Origin: Streptomyces sp. S.PNR 29
GTDB taxonomy: Bacteria; Actinomycetota; Actinomycetes; Streptomycetales; Streptomycetaceae
Reading direction: 5' to 3'
NCBI RefSeq assembly: GCF_030386795.1
Contig: NZ_JANUQM010000011.1
Location: 124,001-188,000, forward strand
Length of the DNA: 64,000 bases
The notes below the pieces were generated by a model. The model did no database searches. It was not told the DNA's origin and worked only from the letters and a program-made list of their open reading frames with translations. The translations under genes were made by a program, and so were the position numbers. Below are positions 34,863 to 43,733 of this stretch, piece by piece. Each line of letters opens with the position of its first letter. Within the stretch, counting starts at the first letter, position 1.

Positions 34863-35909
34863 GTGAACATCGGTGAGATCGCCCGGCGGGCCGGTGTCTC
34901 GCGGAGTACCGTGTCGTACGCGCTGAGCGGCAAGCGTCCGGTGTCGGAGGAGACGCGCCGGAAGATCCAGCAGGTCGTCGACGAGCTGGGCTACCGGCCC
35001 AGCGCCAGTGCCCGCGCCCTTGCCAACGGGCGGACCAGCACCATCGGGCTGGTCTTTCCGCCGGCTGGCAACCACTACACCGGGATGCAGCTGGACTTCA
35101 TCGGCAGTGTCGTGGAGGCCGCCGCGGCCTTCGACTACGACGTGCTGCTCTCCCCGAGCGGCGTGGACAGCGACCGTTCGTTCCAGCGGCTGCTGGGGGA
35201 GCGGCGGGTGGACGGGGCGATCCTGATGGAGATCAGGCTGGAGGACGACCGGGTCGAGCACCTGGCCGCCCTGGACTTCCCCTCCGTCGCCATCGGCCGC
35301 ACCGGGCATCCGGAGAGCGGCTGGTGGGTGGGCCTGGACCACACCGCGCTGGCCGCGGCCTGCGTCCACCACCTCGCGGACCTCGGCCACCGCCGGGTCG
35401 CCTTCGTCAACCGGCCCGAACAGCTCCTGCGGGCCGGCTACGAGTCCGCGCACCGCGGCTTGGACGGCTTCACCAAGGCCGCCGCCGAGCGCGGGCTGAC
35501 CGTGCGGACGTACTGCTGCGGGGACGACGCCGCCTCGGGCCAGGCCTGTGTGGAACAGATCCTGCACGACGACCCGGCCACCACGGCCCTGGTCACGCTC
35601 AACGAGGCCGCCCTGGGCGGCCTGTACCGGGGGCTCGCCCACGCGGGCCGTCATGTGCCGCGCGACTTCTCCGTCACCGGAGTCGTGGCGTCCCGGTGGG
35701 CTCAGACGGTGACCCCGCAGCTCACCGCGGCGGACGTACCGGCGGAGGAGATGGGCCGGCGCGCCGTCGACCTGCTCGTCGAGCGGCTCGACCACCCCGA
35801 CGCGCCGCCCCGGCACCACCTGCTCGCACCGCCGATCTCGCTACGGGCCAGCACCGGCCCCGCAGGCGCCCCGCCTTCCGCAGAACCTCGCCCTGGCTCC
35901 GGTATCTGA
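34863..35909 (+). CDS. LacI-family regulator of the glycan island
   Basis: GTG at 34863, behind AAAGGAG, starts a 348-residue LacI protein. The helix-turn-helix is at the extreme N-terminus (NIGEIARRAGVSRSTVSYAL) with the hinge helix YRPSASARALANGRT near residue 50, followed by the sugar-sensing domain (IGLVFPPAGNHYTGMQLDFI, ILMEIRLEDDRV, VTGVVASRWAQTVTPQLTAA). It probably responds to a sugar released by the surrounding hydrolases. Two CGAACCGGTTCG operators lie upstream and a related site precedes GH78. It is followed by a truncated sugar-binding lipoprotein gene. Confidence 0.88.
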   Translation: MNIGEIARRAGVSRSTVSYALSGKRPVSEETRRKIQQVVDELGYRPSASARALANGRTSTIGLVFPPAGNHYTGMQLDFIGSVVEAAAAFDYDVLLSPSGVDSDRSFQRLLGERRVDGAILMEIRLEDDRVEHLAALDFPSVAIGRTGHPESGWWVGLDHTALAAACVHHLADLGHRRVAFVNRPEQLLRAGYESAHRGLDGFTKAAAERGLTVRTYCCGDDAASGQACVEQILHDDPATTALVTLNEAALGGLYRGLAHAGRHVPRDFSVTGVVASRWAQTVTPQLTAADVPAEEMGRRAVDLLVERLDHPDAPPRHHLLAPPISLRASTGPAGAPPSAEPRPGSGI

Positions 35910-36011
35910 CGATCTCTTCCTCCCCGTTCCGTTCATAGCCGCACCCACCTCGAACCTCTCCGCCGCCCTTCCTGCGGCACCTCCATGCCGAAAACCTCAA
36001 GAGGAACCGCA

Positions 36012-36290
36012 ATGAGCAGATCCACCAGACGGCGTCCGACCGCCGCGATCCTGACCGTCGTCGCCGTTTCCGTCTCCGGCGGTGTCACCGCCTGCTCGTC
36101 CGGTTCGGACGGTGCGAGCACGAAGACCGCCGACAGCGGCACCTTCACCGTCTGGGACCCGTACCCGCAGTTCGACAAGAGCTCGGCCTGGGTGAAGCTG
36201 CTGGACGACTGCGGTGCCGAGGCCGGCGTGAAGATCAAGCGGACCGGCTTCGACACCAACGCCCAATCCACCGACCGCACAGGCGGATGA
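36012..36290 (+). pseudogene. Sugar ABC transporter binding lipoprotein, truncated
   Basis: ATG at 36012, with AAGAGG upstream, starts a lipoprotein signal peptide (MSRSTRRRPTAAILTVVAVS, lipobox VTAC, mature Cys after GGVTA). Next comes the first part of an extracellular solute-binding protein (SGTFTVWDPYPQFDKSSAWV, CGAEAGVKIKRTGFDT). After about residue 83 homology stops and the frame ends in ten unrelated residues. Family members are about 420-450 residues and are followed by two permease genes, which are absent here. A deletion of several kilobases ending near 36255 is the simplest explanation (inference). The GH39-like gene begins 54 bp later. Confidence 0.75.
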
Positions 36291-36344
36291 AGACGTCCTG
36301 GGCGGCCCGTTGGCCCAGGCAGCACGCACACCGGGAGATCCCCC

Positions 36345-38222
36345 ATGCTCGAACCCCGCACAGTCCCCCCGCCGGAACGCAGCGGCAGACCTGTCCCGCC
36401 GGGACGCCGCGGCGTTCGGACGGCCACCGCGTTCTCGGCACTGCTGGCGTCGCTCGCGGCCGTCGCCCTGCCCGCCACCAGCGCCCATGCCATCGACACC
36501 AGCGTCACCGTCGACTTCGCCACCGCCGGAGAAGCCCCCGGCTACGGCGCCTCGGGCACGATCTACGGAATGTCCGAGAACGGCTCGCTGCCCCAGGAGC
36601 ACTTCTACAAGGACATCAAGTGGAAGTTCATGCGGGCCGGCGGCGCTCAGCTCGACAACCCCGGCGGCTGGGTCGCCGGCAAGTACGACCGCCGGTGGAA
36701 CTCCACCCGCGCCCAGTACCAGCGCACCAAGTCGCTGGGCGGGACGTTCGTCATCCTGCCGCACGACCTGTGGGGCGCCGACGGCACCACCAGTCCCACG
36801 TTCCCGGGTGACAACGGCGACTGGTCCCAGCTCGACGCCTTCTACGACCGCCTCCTCGCCGATGCGAAGGCGGCCGGCATGACCGATGTCATGTGGGACA
36901 TCTGGAACGAACCCGATACCACTCTCTTCTGGGGACGGTCTCAGGCCCAGTACCTGGAGATGTGGAAGCGGTCCTACCAGCGGATCCGCGCGGCCTTCCC
37001 GAACGCGGTGATCGTCGGCGCCAGCACGGCCAACAAGCCCGGGTCGACTGGCTCCACCTGGTGGGACGCGTTCTTGGACTACGTCAAGGCCAACAAGGTC
37101 GAGCCGGACGTCTACAGCTGGCACGACCTGCCCGGTGACCCGGTCGCGGACTCGAACGCGGTCAAGTCGAAGCTGGCTGCCCGGTCGATGACCACCAGTC
37201 GTCCGTTCCAGGTGAACGAGTACGCCAACACTGGCGAGCAGACGCCGGGTCGTGGTGGCTGGTACATCTCCCGTCTGGAGCGGGCCGGTGCCGATGGGTT
37301 GCGGGCGAACTGGGCCATGGGGGCCGGCCTGCACGACTTCCAGGCGAATCTGCTGACCAAGACCGGTACTCAGTACCTGCCGCTGGGCGAGTGGTTCCTC
37401 TACCGGTACTACGGTTCCCAGACCGGCAATGTCGTCAACTTCGTCCCGGGCACCAACACCGACGGCCTGGCGACGAAGGACAACACGGCCAGGAACGCCA
37501 AGATTCTGCTGGGCAGCAACGGCAACACGGGCAACGTCACTGTCAATCTCAGTCGCCTCGACACCACGAGTGTGGTGGAGAACGGCCGGGTCCGCGCGGT
37601 CGTGCAGCGCATCCCCCACAACAACGGCGGTGCCGTGAGTGGTCCGGTGACGGTTTCCGACCAGGCTCTGACCGTGAGCAGCAACTCCGCTTCGGTCACG
37701 GTGCCGTGGACGGACTCCAGGGACGGCTACACGGTGACCCTGCTCCCGCCGTCGAACACCACGATCTCCACGGTCGCGGTGGCTCAGCACAGTGGCCAGT
37801 GCCTGGACGACACCAACTTGTCCACCGCCAACGGCACGCAGTACCAGCAGTACCACTGCGAGGGCGGCTACCAGCAGATGCTCGACCTGAAGCCGGTCGC
37901 CGGCAAGGCCGACACCTACACCATCGTCAACCAGCACAGCGGCAAGTGCCTGGATGTGGCGGGCGCTTCCACCGCGAACGAAGCCGCCGTCATCCAGTAC
38001 ACCTGCACCAACAGCCCCAACCAGCAGTTCACCCTGCGCCCGGTGACCGCACTGGGCAACAGCAAGGACTACCAGCTCGTCGCCGTCCACAGCGGCAAGT
38101 GCGTCGACGTCAGCGAGATCTCCACCGCCCCCGGCGCGAAGATCCACCAGTGGACCTGCGACCCCGCAAGCGCCCTCACCAACAAGCGCAACCAGATCTG
38201 GCGCCTGCAGGGCATGAGCTGA
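36345..38222 (+). CDS. GH39-like (clan GH-A) hydrolase with ricin lectin
   Basis: The 625-residue protein starts at ATG 36345 behind GGGAGA. It has a long twin-arginine-containing N-terminus with signal peptide (about 1-49, ending SAHAI). A clan GH-A barrel spans about 55-380, with the acid/base motif MWDIWNEPDTTLFWG near residue 187 and the nucleophile region FQVNEYANTGEQ near 291; a beta-sandwich and a C-terminal ricin-type trefoil (about 475-625) follow. NEP plus a later NEY glutamate is the GH39-type layout. Known GH39 activities include beta-xylosidase and arabinogalactan side-chain release; which applies cannot be read from sequence. Followed by a strong terminator. Confidence 0.75.
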   Translation: MLEPRTVPPPERSGRPVPPGRRGVRTATAFSALLASLAAVALPATSAHAIDTSVTVDFATAGEAPGYGASGTIYGMSENGSLPQEHFYKDIKWKFMRAGGAQLDNPGGWVAGKYDRRWNSTRAQYQRTKSLGGTFVILPHDLWGADGTTSPTFPGDNGDWSQLDAFYDRLLADAKAAGMTDVMWDIWNEPDTTLFWGRSQAQYLEMWKRSYQRIRAAFPNAVIVGASTANKPGSTGSTWWDAFLDYVKANKVEPDVYSWHDLPGDPVADSNAVKSKLAARSMTTSRPFQVNEYANTGEQTPGRGGWYISRLERAGADGLRANWAMGAGLHDFQANLLTKTGTQYLPLGEWFLYRYYGSQTGNVVNFVPGTNTDGLATKDNTARNAKILLGSNGNTGNVTVNLSRLDTTSVVENGRVRAVVQRIPHNNGGAVSGPVTVSDQALTVSSNSASVTVPWTDSRDGYTVTLLPPSNTTISTVAVAQHSGQCLDDTNLSTANGTQYQQYHCEGGYQQMLDLKPVAGKADTYTIVNQHSGKCLDVAGASTANEAAVIQYTCTNSPNQQFTLRPVTALGNSKDYQLVAVHSGKCVDVSEISTAPGAKIHQWTCDPASALTNKRNQIWRLQGMS

Positions 38223-38242
38223 GCCGAATCGTCAGACCCACG

Positions 38243-38280
38243 CGTTCCGGCCCCACCGCGTCGTCGGTGGGGCCGGAACG
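38243..38280 (+). terminator. Terminator after GH39-like gene
   Basis: Arms GTTCCGGCCCCACC (38244-38257) and GGTGGGGCCGGAAC (38266-38279) pair perfectly over 14 bp, extended by an outer C-G pair, with an 8-nt loop. Located 21 bp after the stop codon; it closes the glycan-degradation island. Confidence 0.85.
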
Positions 38281-38928
38281 GACATGTGACTGTTCAGGGA
38301 CGTCGATTGCGGAAGCTTTGGGCGGGCCACTCTTCAATGCCGGTCGGGTGACTGGGCGGTGGGGAAACGAGCGGCGGCGCGTCGCGGTGCCAGGACAGCC
38401 GTGCGACCGTGGTGGTTGCGCAGTGCGGCGGCAACTGGTCCACTGGCGGCGGCACTCCGCAGTAGTGGAACAGGACCGAGATCGGCTACCACCGCGCCCT
38501 GGGCCCGCCTCACCGGATCGCGTCACACGGGTCAGTGTGGTGCGAACTGGACCCGCGTCGGTATTCGGTGCGGGCCTGCCGGCGCCAGCCGCCGTCGGTG
38601 GGGACCGCCGGCGGCGTGAGCGCCCGTTCTTGGAGCAGATCGAGATCGTGCCGGACGGCTCGGCTCGACAGACGCCGGCTGATGGCGATTCGACCCCTCG
38701 AGGGGACGGGCGGCCCTGCGGTCGTGCCCACCATCAGGCGGCGGCTGCGTCTGCGCTGTACCGCGTGGTCTGGCGTGTCTTGCCTGTTCATCCGTTCGGG
38801 AGAGCGTGTCCGTGTGGCAGTGCTCAGCGGCCGCAGGTGGTGACAAGGTTGTTCGGTGCCGGCCCGCGGTGGACGGCCTGCCGGGCGAAGGCCGTGACGC
38901 CAGAGGGCGGGCGGCGCCGGAGCGCCGA
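38281..38928. other. 650-bp gap without a recognisable gene
   Basis: Several overlapping open frames exist on both strands but none has a ribosome-binding site, a domain or convincing codon use. It may be further remnant DNA at the right edge of the glycan island. Confidence 0.4.
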
Positions 38929-38970
38929 AAGGGCCGAACCGACCCGGTACACGAGGTCGGTTCGGCCCTT
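38929..38970 (-). terminator. Terminator of the MFS exporter gene
   Basis: Perfect 16-bp arms AAGGGCCGAACCGACC (38929-38944) and GGTCGGTTCGGCCCTT (38955-38970) with a 10-nt loop, nine bases downstream of the MFS stop codon. Confidence 0.85.
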
Positions 38971-38979
38971 GCCCGGACG

Positions 38980-40488
38980 TCACATGTGTACGACGCGGGC
39001 GGCGTCAGGGTCCTGCTCCGGTACGCCGCGTCGGTAGAGGATGACGCTGATGACCAGGCCGACGGCGAAGAACACGGCCGACCACCAGTAGGCGGTGGAG
39101 TAGGCCTCCAGGCCCGCATGGGCCTGCACGGCGAGGTCCCTGGGGTCCTTGCCGGTCAGATAGTCGGTGGCGGCGCTGGTGGCGAGGGTGTTGAGCAGGG
39201 CGGTGCCGATCGAGCCGCCGACCTGCATCATGGCGTTGACGGTGGCGGAGGCGACCCCGGAGTGCTCGGCGTCCACGCCTGTGACGGCCAGGCTCATGCC
39301 AGGGGGCATCACCAGGCCGAGGCCGAGACCCACCACGACCAGAGTCGGCAGGATGTCCGTGACGTAGGAGCTGTGCAGGTCGAGGGCGGTCATCCAGACC
39401 ATGCCGGTGGCGGCCAGGCCCATGCCGAGCGGGACCACCGGCTTGGGGCCGACGCGGGGGATCAGCACGCTGGTCGCGAGGGTGGAGCTGATCACCAGCG
39501 CGCCGGTCATGGGCAGGAAGGCCAGCCCGGTCTCGATGGGCGTGTAGCCGAGGCTCTGCTGCAGGTAGTACGTGAGGAAGAGGAACACTCCGAACATGCC
39601 GGCGCCGCTGATCAGCACGGCGATGAAGGAGGCGCCGCGGTTGCGGTCGAGCAGCACGCGCAGGGGCAGCAGGGGATGGGAGGACCTGGTCTGCCACACG
39701 GTGAACGCGGCGAGCAGGACGACTCCGGCGACCAGCCAGCCCCATGTCTGCGGCGAACTCCAGTCATGACTCTCGGCGTTGGCGAAGCCGTAGACCAGGC
39801 TGAACAGGCCGCCGCCGACGAGGATGGCGCCGGGGATGTCCAGGCTGGTGGTCTTGTCGCGGGTGGTACGGCGCAGAAGGAGGGCACCTCCGAAGAACGC
39901 CGCACCGGCGAAGACGAGGTTGACGTAGAGGGTCCAGCGCCAGTCGAGGTGCTCGGTGAGCACACCGCCGAGCAGCAGGCCGATGGCACCGCCGGCGCCG
40001 GCGATGGCGCCGTAGACACCGAAGGCCCTGGCGCGTTCCTTGGGGTCGGTGAACGTCGTGGTCAGCAGCGACATGGCGGCCGGGGCGAGCAGGGCCCCGA
40101 ACAGGCCCTGGCCGACGCGCGCGGCGACCAGCATCTCGAAGCTGTTCGCGGCGCCGCCCAAGGCGGAAGCCCCGGCGAAGCCGACCAGTCCGACCAGGAA
40201 GGTGATCTTGCGGCCGAACAGGTCGGCTATGCGTCCGCCGAGCAGCAGCAGGCTGCCGAAGGCGAGGGCGTAGGCGGTGACGACCCACTGCCGGTCGCCG
40301 TCGGAGAAGCCCAGATCCTTCTGGGCCGAGGGCAGGGCGATGTTCACGATCGTCGAGTCGAGCACCACCATGAGCTGGGCTACGCCGATGACGGTGAGGA
40401 TCCACCAGCGATGGCGAGGTGGTGCGCCGGAGGACGGGAGCGGGGACACGGCGGCCGTGGCCGGTGTGTCGAGGGACGTTTGTGACAT
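38980..40488 (-). CDS. MFS exporter, DHA2 (14-helix) type
   Basis: The 502-residue membrane protein has about 14 predicted helices. DHA2 landmarks are MVVLDSTIVNIALPSAQKDL (motif D1) in the first helix, the loop GGRIADLFGRK between helices 2 and 3, and LTEHLDWRWTLYVNL near helix 6. Such proteins exchange drugs or metabolites for protons across the inner membrane. ATG at 40488 follows GGAGAC. The gene is upstream-adjacent to the MpaB-type gene on the same strand (109-bp gap) and could be co-controlled with it. No cognate regulator is directly adjacent, so the substrate is unknown. Confidence 0.9.
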   Translation of the reverse strand: MSQTSLDTPATAAVSPLPSSGAPPRHRWWILTVIGVAQLMVVLDSTIVNIALPSAQKDLGFSDGDRQWVVTAYALAFGSLLLLGGRIADLFGRKITFLVGLVGFAGASALGGAANSFEMLVAARVGQGLFGALLAPAAMSLLTTTFTDPKERARAFGVYGAIAGAGGAIGLLLGGVLTEHLDWRWTLYVNLVFAGAAFFGGALLLRRTTRDKTTSLDIPGAILVGGGLFSLVYGFANAESHDWSSPQTWGWLVAGVVLLAAFTVWQTRSSHPLLPLRVLLDRNRGASFIAVLISGAGMFGVFLFLTYYLQQSLGYTPIETGLAFLPMTGALVISSTLATSVLIPRVGPKPVVPLGMGLAATGMVWMTALDLHSSYVTDILPTLVVVGLGLGLVMPPGMSLAVTGVDAEHSGVASATVNAMMQVGGSIGTALLNTLATSAATDYLTGKDPRDLAVQAHAGLEAYSTAYWWSAVFFAVGLVISVILYRRGVPEQDPDAARVVHM

Positions 40489-40596
40489 GACGAAGTCTCC
40501 AGAGAAGTGCTCAAGGAGCAGAAGGTGCGGTGATGTGATGCGGACGGCTGCTTCGTTGGAGCTCGTCACGTGATGCGGTCGGTGATCGCGTAGCCG

Positions 40597-41814
40597 TCAG
40601 GCCGCCGGCGTACCTGAGCGACGGACTCCCGCACGGCGCTGAAGAGCGACACCGAGGGGAAGAACAGCCGCGATCGGTTGCGATGCGGGCCCGGGCTCTC
40701 CGGCGGCCTGTCGGCGGGCTGCCTGCGCCGAGGCGGGGGAGAAGGTCTGCCAGTACCGGGCCTGCCGGTTCAAGGTGCTGATCAGGGGCATGAGGTCGGT
40801 CGCGGCCGGGACGTCGGGGATGCCCAGCCGGTCTGCTGCGGTGCTCCCGAGGGACCGCCGCAGCACGCAGTGGATGAGGTCTTCCAGTTGCTCCTCGGAC
40901 AGGACCGCGCCCGGCGCGTGAGCCGTCGCACGGGCCTGTGCGCCGATCACGGCGGCCGTCGCAGCGCGTGAGGTGTCATCGGGTGCGGCCGTCATGGTGT
41001 TCAGCAGGTCCTGCAGGTGGCGGGCGCCGGCGTGGTCGGTGACGTCCTTGTACAGGCGCTCGTCGAGCCCGAGGAGATGGGCGACGTAGGACCAGTACCG
41101 GTAGAGGTGCCTCTCCTCCTCGGCAGTGATGTCGATGCCGACGGCCGCCAGGGCCTGGAAGGCGGTGAGGGTGAAGCCGAGCCAGGTGCGTGCCATGTCG
41201 AGCTGGCCGATCGGCAGACCCGGGAGGCCCATGTCCCAGTCCGTGAGGGAGGCGGCCCGCATGCGGGCGTGACGCAGCCGGGCCTCGACGGTGGCCACGT
41301 ACCCGGGCCCGCCGCGCAGCAGCCCGCCCGGCCGGATGGTCTGCCGTGCCCACACCCCGGTCTGCGCGAGCCGGCGCGACACGGTCGGCGTCGGCCTGTC
41401 GGTTCGCATCAGCAGCCGTGCGGTGGCCGGGCAGGCGTAGGTGTGAGCGAGCGCACTGGTGATCACACAGAGACCGAACCACAGGGGCGGGACGGACAGG
41501 CTCACGGTGTCGCCGCGGTGGAGCATCAGAGGGTCGACCCAGGAAGGGGTCGTCTCCACCTGCTTCAGCAGCGCGGCCACGGCTTTCGGGGGCCGCTCGT
41601 CGAGACCTGCCAGCCCTTTCCTCAGACCGGCGTCGAGAGCCTGCCGCGCCTTGGGGCCGTAGAGGTCCAGTTCGGCGATGACGGCGTCGGCGAGCGGATC
41701 TCCGGCGGTGAGCAGCGGAGCCATGCGGTCGGCCTTCACGGAGGGCCGACGGCCCACCGCTTCGAGGGCGATCACTCGCTCGGAGGGTGTGTGGGGGGTG
41801 TGGTTCGCGGTCAT
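40597..41814 (-). CDS. MpaB/DUF2236-type oxygenase family protein
   Basis: The 405-residue protein matches the DUF2236 (MpaB/latex-clearing-protein) family. LWFGLCVITSALAHTYACPATARLLM contains the early histidine region, RTWLGFTLTAFQALAAVGIDITAEEERHLYRYWSYVAHLLGLDERL is the conserved helix block with Arg and His residues that bind haem b in characterised members, and LSEEQLEDLIHCVLRRS is the late helix. Family members perform oxidative cleavage or hydroxylation; the substrate here is unknown. The gene is divergent from a TetR regulator with paired operators between them at 41913-41950, which strongly suggests TetR control. Confidence 0.8.
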   Translation of the reverse strand: MTANHTPHTPSERVIALEAVGRRPSVKADRMAPLLTAGDPLADAVIAELDLYGPKARQALDAGLRKGLAGLDERPPKAVAALLKQVETTPSWVDPLMLHRGDTVSLSVPPLWFGLCVITSALAHTYACPATARLLMRTDRPTPTVSRRLAQTGVWARQTIRPGGLLRGGPGYVATVEARLRHARMRAASLTDWDMGLPGLPIGQLDMARTWLGFTLTAFQALAAVGIDITAEEERHLYRYWSYVAHLLGLDERLYKDVTDHAGARHLQDLLNTMTAAPDDTSRAATAAVIGAQARATAHAPGAVLSEEQLEDLIHCVLRRSLGSTAADRLGIPDVPAATDLMPLISTLNRQARYWQTFSPASAQAARRQAAGEPGPASQPIAAVLPLGVALQRRAGVRRSGTPAA

Positions 41815-41912
41815 GTGGCTCTCTCGCTTCCGAGAAGGTGCGACCAGGGCGTCGGACGCACTCAGTTCCCGACTCGGTCGGGGAGGTGGGGATGTCCGGC
41901 ACGAACAACGTC

Positions 41913-41950
41913 TGACACCTGTCAGATTAGAGGCAATCTGACAGGTGTCA
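41913..41950. promoter_or_regulatory. Paired TetR operators between MpaB and TetR genes
   Basis: TGACACCTGTCAGATT (41913-41928) and its exact reverse complement AATCTGACAGGTGTCA (41935-41950) are separated by 6 bp. Each arm itself contains the 12-bp near-palindrome TGACA-CC-TGTCA or TGACA-GG-TGTCA, so this is a symmetric double operator able to bind two TetR dimers. Confidence 0.8.
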
Positions 41951-42104
41951 AGTAAGCTTGTTTCTCGTGACCCAGAAGGGCCGGACGGCGGGCAACCCTC
42001 GCAGGCAGCCGAGGCAGGTCTTTTCGGGAAGAGCGCGACGCCGACGCACGACCCCTGTGAGGTGCACGCCGCGCAGGCTCGAACCAGCAGTCATGGAGGC
42101 AGTG

Positions 42105-42770
42105 ATGGGAGTACGAACCGAGTCCGTCAGGCGGCCGGGGCGCCCAGGGACCGGCACCCCGGCGGTGCCCGGGGAGGAGAGCATCCTCCAGCGGGGCCTC
42201 GAGGCCTTCGCGGAGCTGGGCTACGACCGTGCCTCCGCACGTGAACTGGCCCGCCGCCTGGGCGTCAGCCACAACTTCATCAACGACCGGTACGGCTCGA
42301 AGGCGGCCTTCTGGCGTGCGGTCATGGACCATGCGCTGGGCCCGCAAGTGGAGAGCCTGCTCCAGGCGGATTCCGGGATCGACGACGCCGAGCGGCTGCG
42401 CCGGATCGTCACCGGCTTCTACCGCGCCGCGGCGGACACGCCGTTGATCGGACGCGTCTTCGTCGACGAGTCGTCCCGGGACACCGAACGGCTGGACTAC
42501 CTGTACGAGCGCTTCATCGCGCCGACCCTTCAGCTCATGACGCCCAGCATCGAGCGGCTCGTCGCCTTCGGACGCATGGCGCCCATTCCGAAGGACGTGC
42601 TGTTCTTCGCTGTCATCCCGCCCGTCGCGGGAATGGTGGAGGGCCCTCTGGCGCGGCGCCTCGGCCGACCGGAATCCGCCTCGTCACAGCAGCTCACGGA
42701 CACAGCGGAGGCGCTGGCGACGCTCGTGGTCAACGGACTGCTCGCGACGGGGGCGCCAAGGGACCGGTGA
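42105..42770 (+). CDS. TetR-family regulator of the MpaB-type gene
   Basis: ATG at 42105, with GGAGG upstream, starts a 221-residue protein with GRPGTGTPAVPGEESILQRG and then a TetR helix-turn-helix (FAELGYDRASARELARRLGV, SHNFINDRYGSKAAFW). The C-terminal ~150 residues form the ligand-binding helical domain. In-frame upstream starts (TTG 41958, GTG 41967) would add up to 49 basic residues and are less likely. It is divergent from the DUF2236 gene, and the double operator at 41913-41950 is its probable binding site. Confidence 0.85.
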   Translation: MGVRTESVRRPGRPGTGTPAVPGEESILQRGLEAFAELGYDRASARELARRLGVSHNFINDRYGSKAAFWRAVMDHALGPQVESLLQADSGIDDAERLRRIVTGFYRAAADTPLIGRVFVDESSRDTERLDYLYERFIAPTLQLMTPSIERLVAFGRMAPIPKDVLFFAVIPPVAGMVEGPLARRLGRPESASSQQLTDTAEALATLVVNGLLATGAPRDR

Positions 42771-42801
42771 GCTCGGCCGGGTGCCCGTCCGGCGGATCTT
42801 G

Positions 42802-42818
42802 GAGCCCGTATCGGGCTC
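42802..42818 (+). terminator. Small hairpin after the TetR gene
   Basis: GAGCCCG-TAT-CGGGCTC, a 7-bp perfect stem 32 bp past the TetR stop. The rest of the gap to 43065 shows no gene. Confidence 0.35.
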
Positions 42819-43064
42819 GACGCACAGATCGGCCGGGGCTACCCGCTGCAGCCGGCCCCGACGGCCGGCTCGCCCGTCCATGAGGGCCATGCCGTCCCCG
42901 CTCGGCACGGACGCCGTCAGGCCACCGGCCGGATCGTCGCCGTCGACGGCCGTCCTCCTACAGGCCCGTGGCACCGGTGACCAGCGGTGCCGGGTATCCG
43001 GATGTCGACGTCCGCTCCGGCCCGCGGCTGACGGATCGGAGAAGCCCGCGGCAGCCTCGGCCGG

Positions 43065-43733
43065 CTACGACTTGGCTCTGACCAGACCGGTGTCGTACGC
43101 CGTGATGACGGCCTGGATGCGGTCGCGGGCGCCGATCTTGGCGAGGACGCGGCCGACGTGCTTCTTGACGGTGGATTCGGTCAGGACGAGGCGCTCGGCG
43201 ATCTCGGTGTTGGTCCAGCCCTGGCCGATGGCGACGAGGACTTCGCGTTCGCGGTCGGTGAGGGTCTTCAGGCGGGGGTCCTCGGCGGGTGGCCTGTCCG
43301 CGGGGGCCAGGACCCGGTGGGTGTAGGCGTCCAGGAGGCGACGGGTGAGGCGGGGGGAGACGACGGCGTCGCCGGTGGCGACCGCGTGGATGCCGGCGAC
43401 GAGTTCCTCGGGGCGGGCGTCCTTGAGCAGGAAGCCGCCGGCACCGGCGCGCAGGCCTTCGTAGGCGTACTCGTCGAGGTCGAAAGTGGTGACGATGAGG
43501 ACGCGGGTACGGCCGCCCGCGGCGATGATGCGACGGGTGGCCTCGATGCCGTCCATGCCGGGCATGCGGATGTCCATGAGGACGACGTCGGGGCGCAGTT
43601 CGGCGGCCATGCGGACGGCCTCGGCGCCGTGTGCCGCCTCACCGACCGGGGTCAGGCCGGGGGTGCCCTCCAACAGCATGCGCACGCCCATGCGTTGCAG
43701 GGGCTGGTCGTCGGCGATGAGGACGGTGGTCAT
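43065..43733 (-). CDS. NarL/FixJ-type response regulator
   Basis: The 222-residue protein has a receiver domain (1-120) with the acidic pocket near ADDQ (Asp8, Asp9), phosphoacceptor Asp54 in VVLMDIRMPGMDG, the switch threonine in IVTTF and Lys in LLKDA. A LuxR-type helix-turn-helix (about 155-215) contains LTDREREVLVAIGQGWTNTE and ESTVKKHVGRVLAKI. It is the DNA-binding partner of the histidine kinase whose gene overlaps its start by 4 bp (ATGA). Its target is probably the operon's own promoter, where an inverted repeat lies at 46947-46972. Confidence 0.93.
   Translation of the reverse strand: MTTVLIADDQPLQRMGVRMLLEGTPGLTPVGEAAHGAEAVRMAAELRPDVVLMDIRMPGMDGIEATRRIIAAGGRTRVLIVTTFDLDEYAYEGLRAGAGGFLLKDARPEELVAGIHAVATGDAVVSPRLTRRLLDAYTHRVLAPADRPPAEDPRLKTLTDREREVLVAIGQGWTNTEIAERLVLTESTVKKHVGRVLAKIGARDRIQAVITAYDTGLVRAKS

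Noticed and set aside
35997..38147. Long antisense frame across the GH39-like gene
   Set aside because: Composition follows from third-position GC of the real gene on the other strand; no recognisable protein features.
16626..38222. Natural-product biosynthetic cluster
   Set aside because: No PKS, NRPS, terpene or RiPP core genes; the proteins are secreted carbohydrate-active enzymes.
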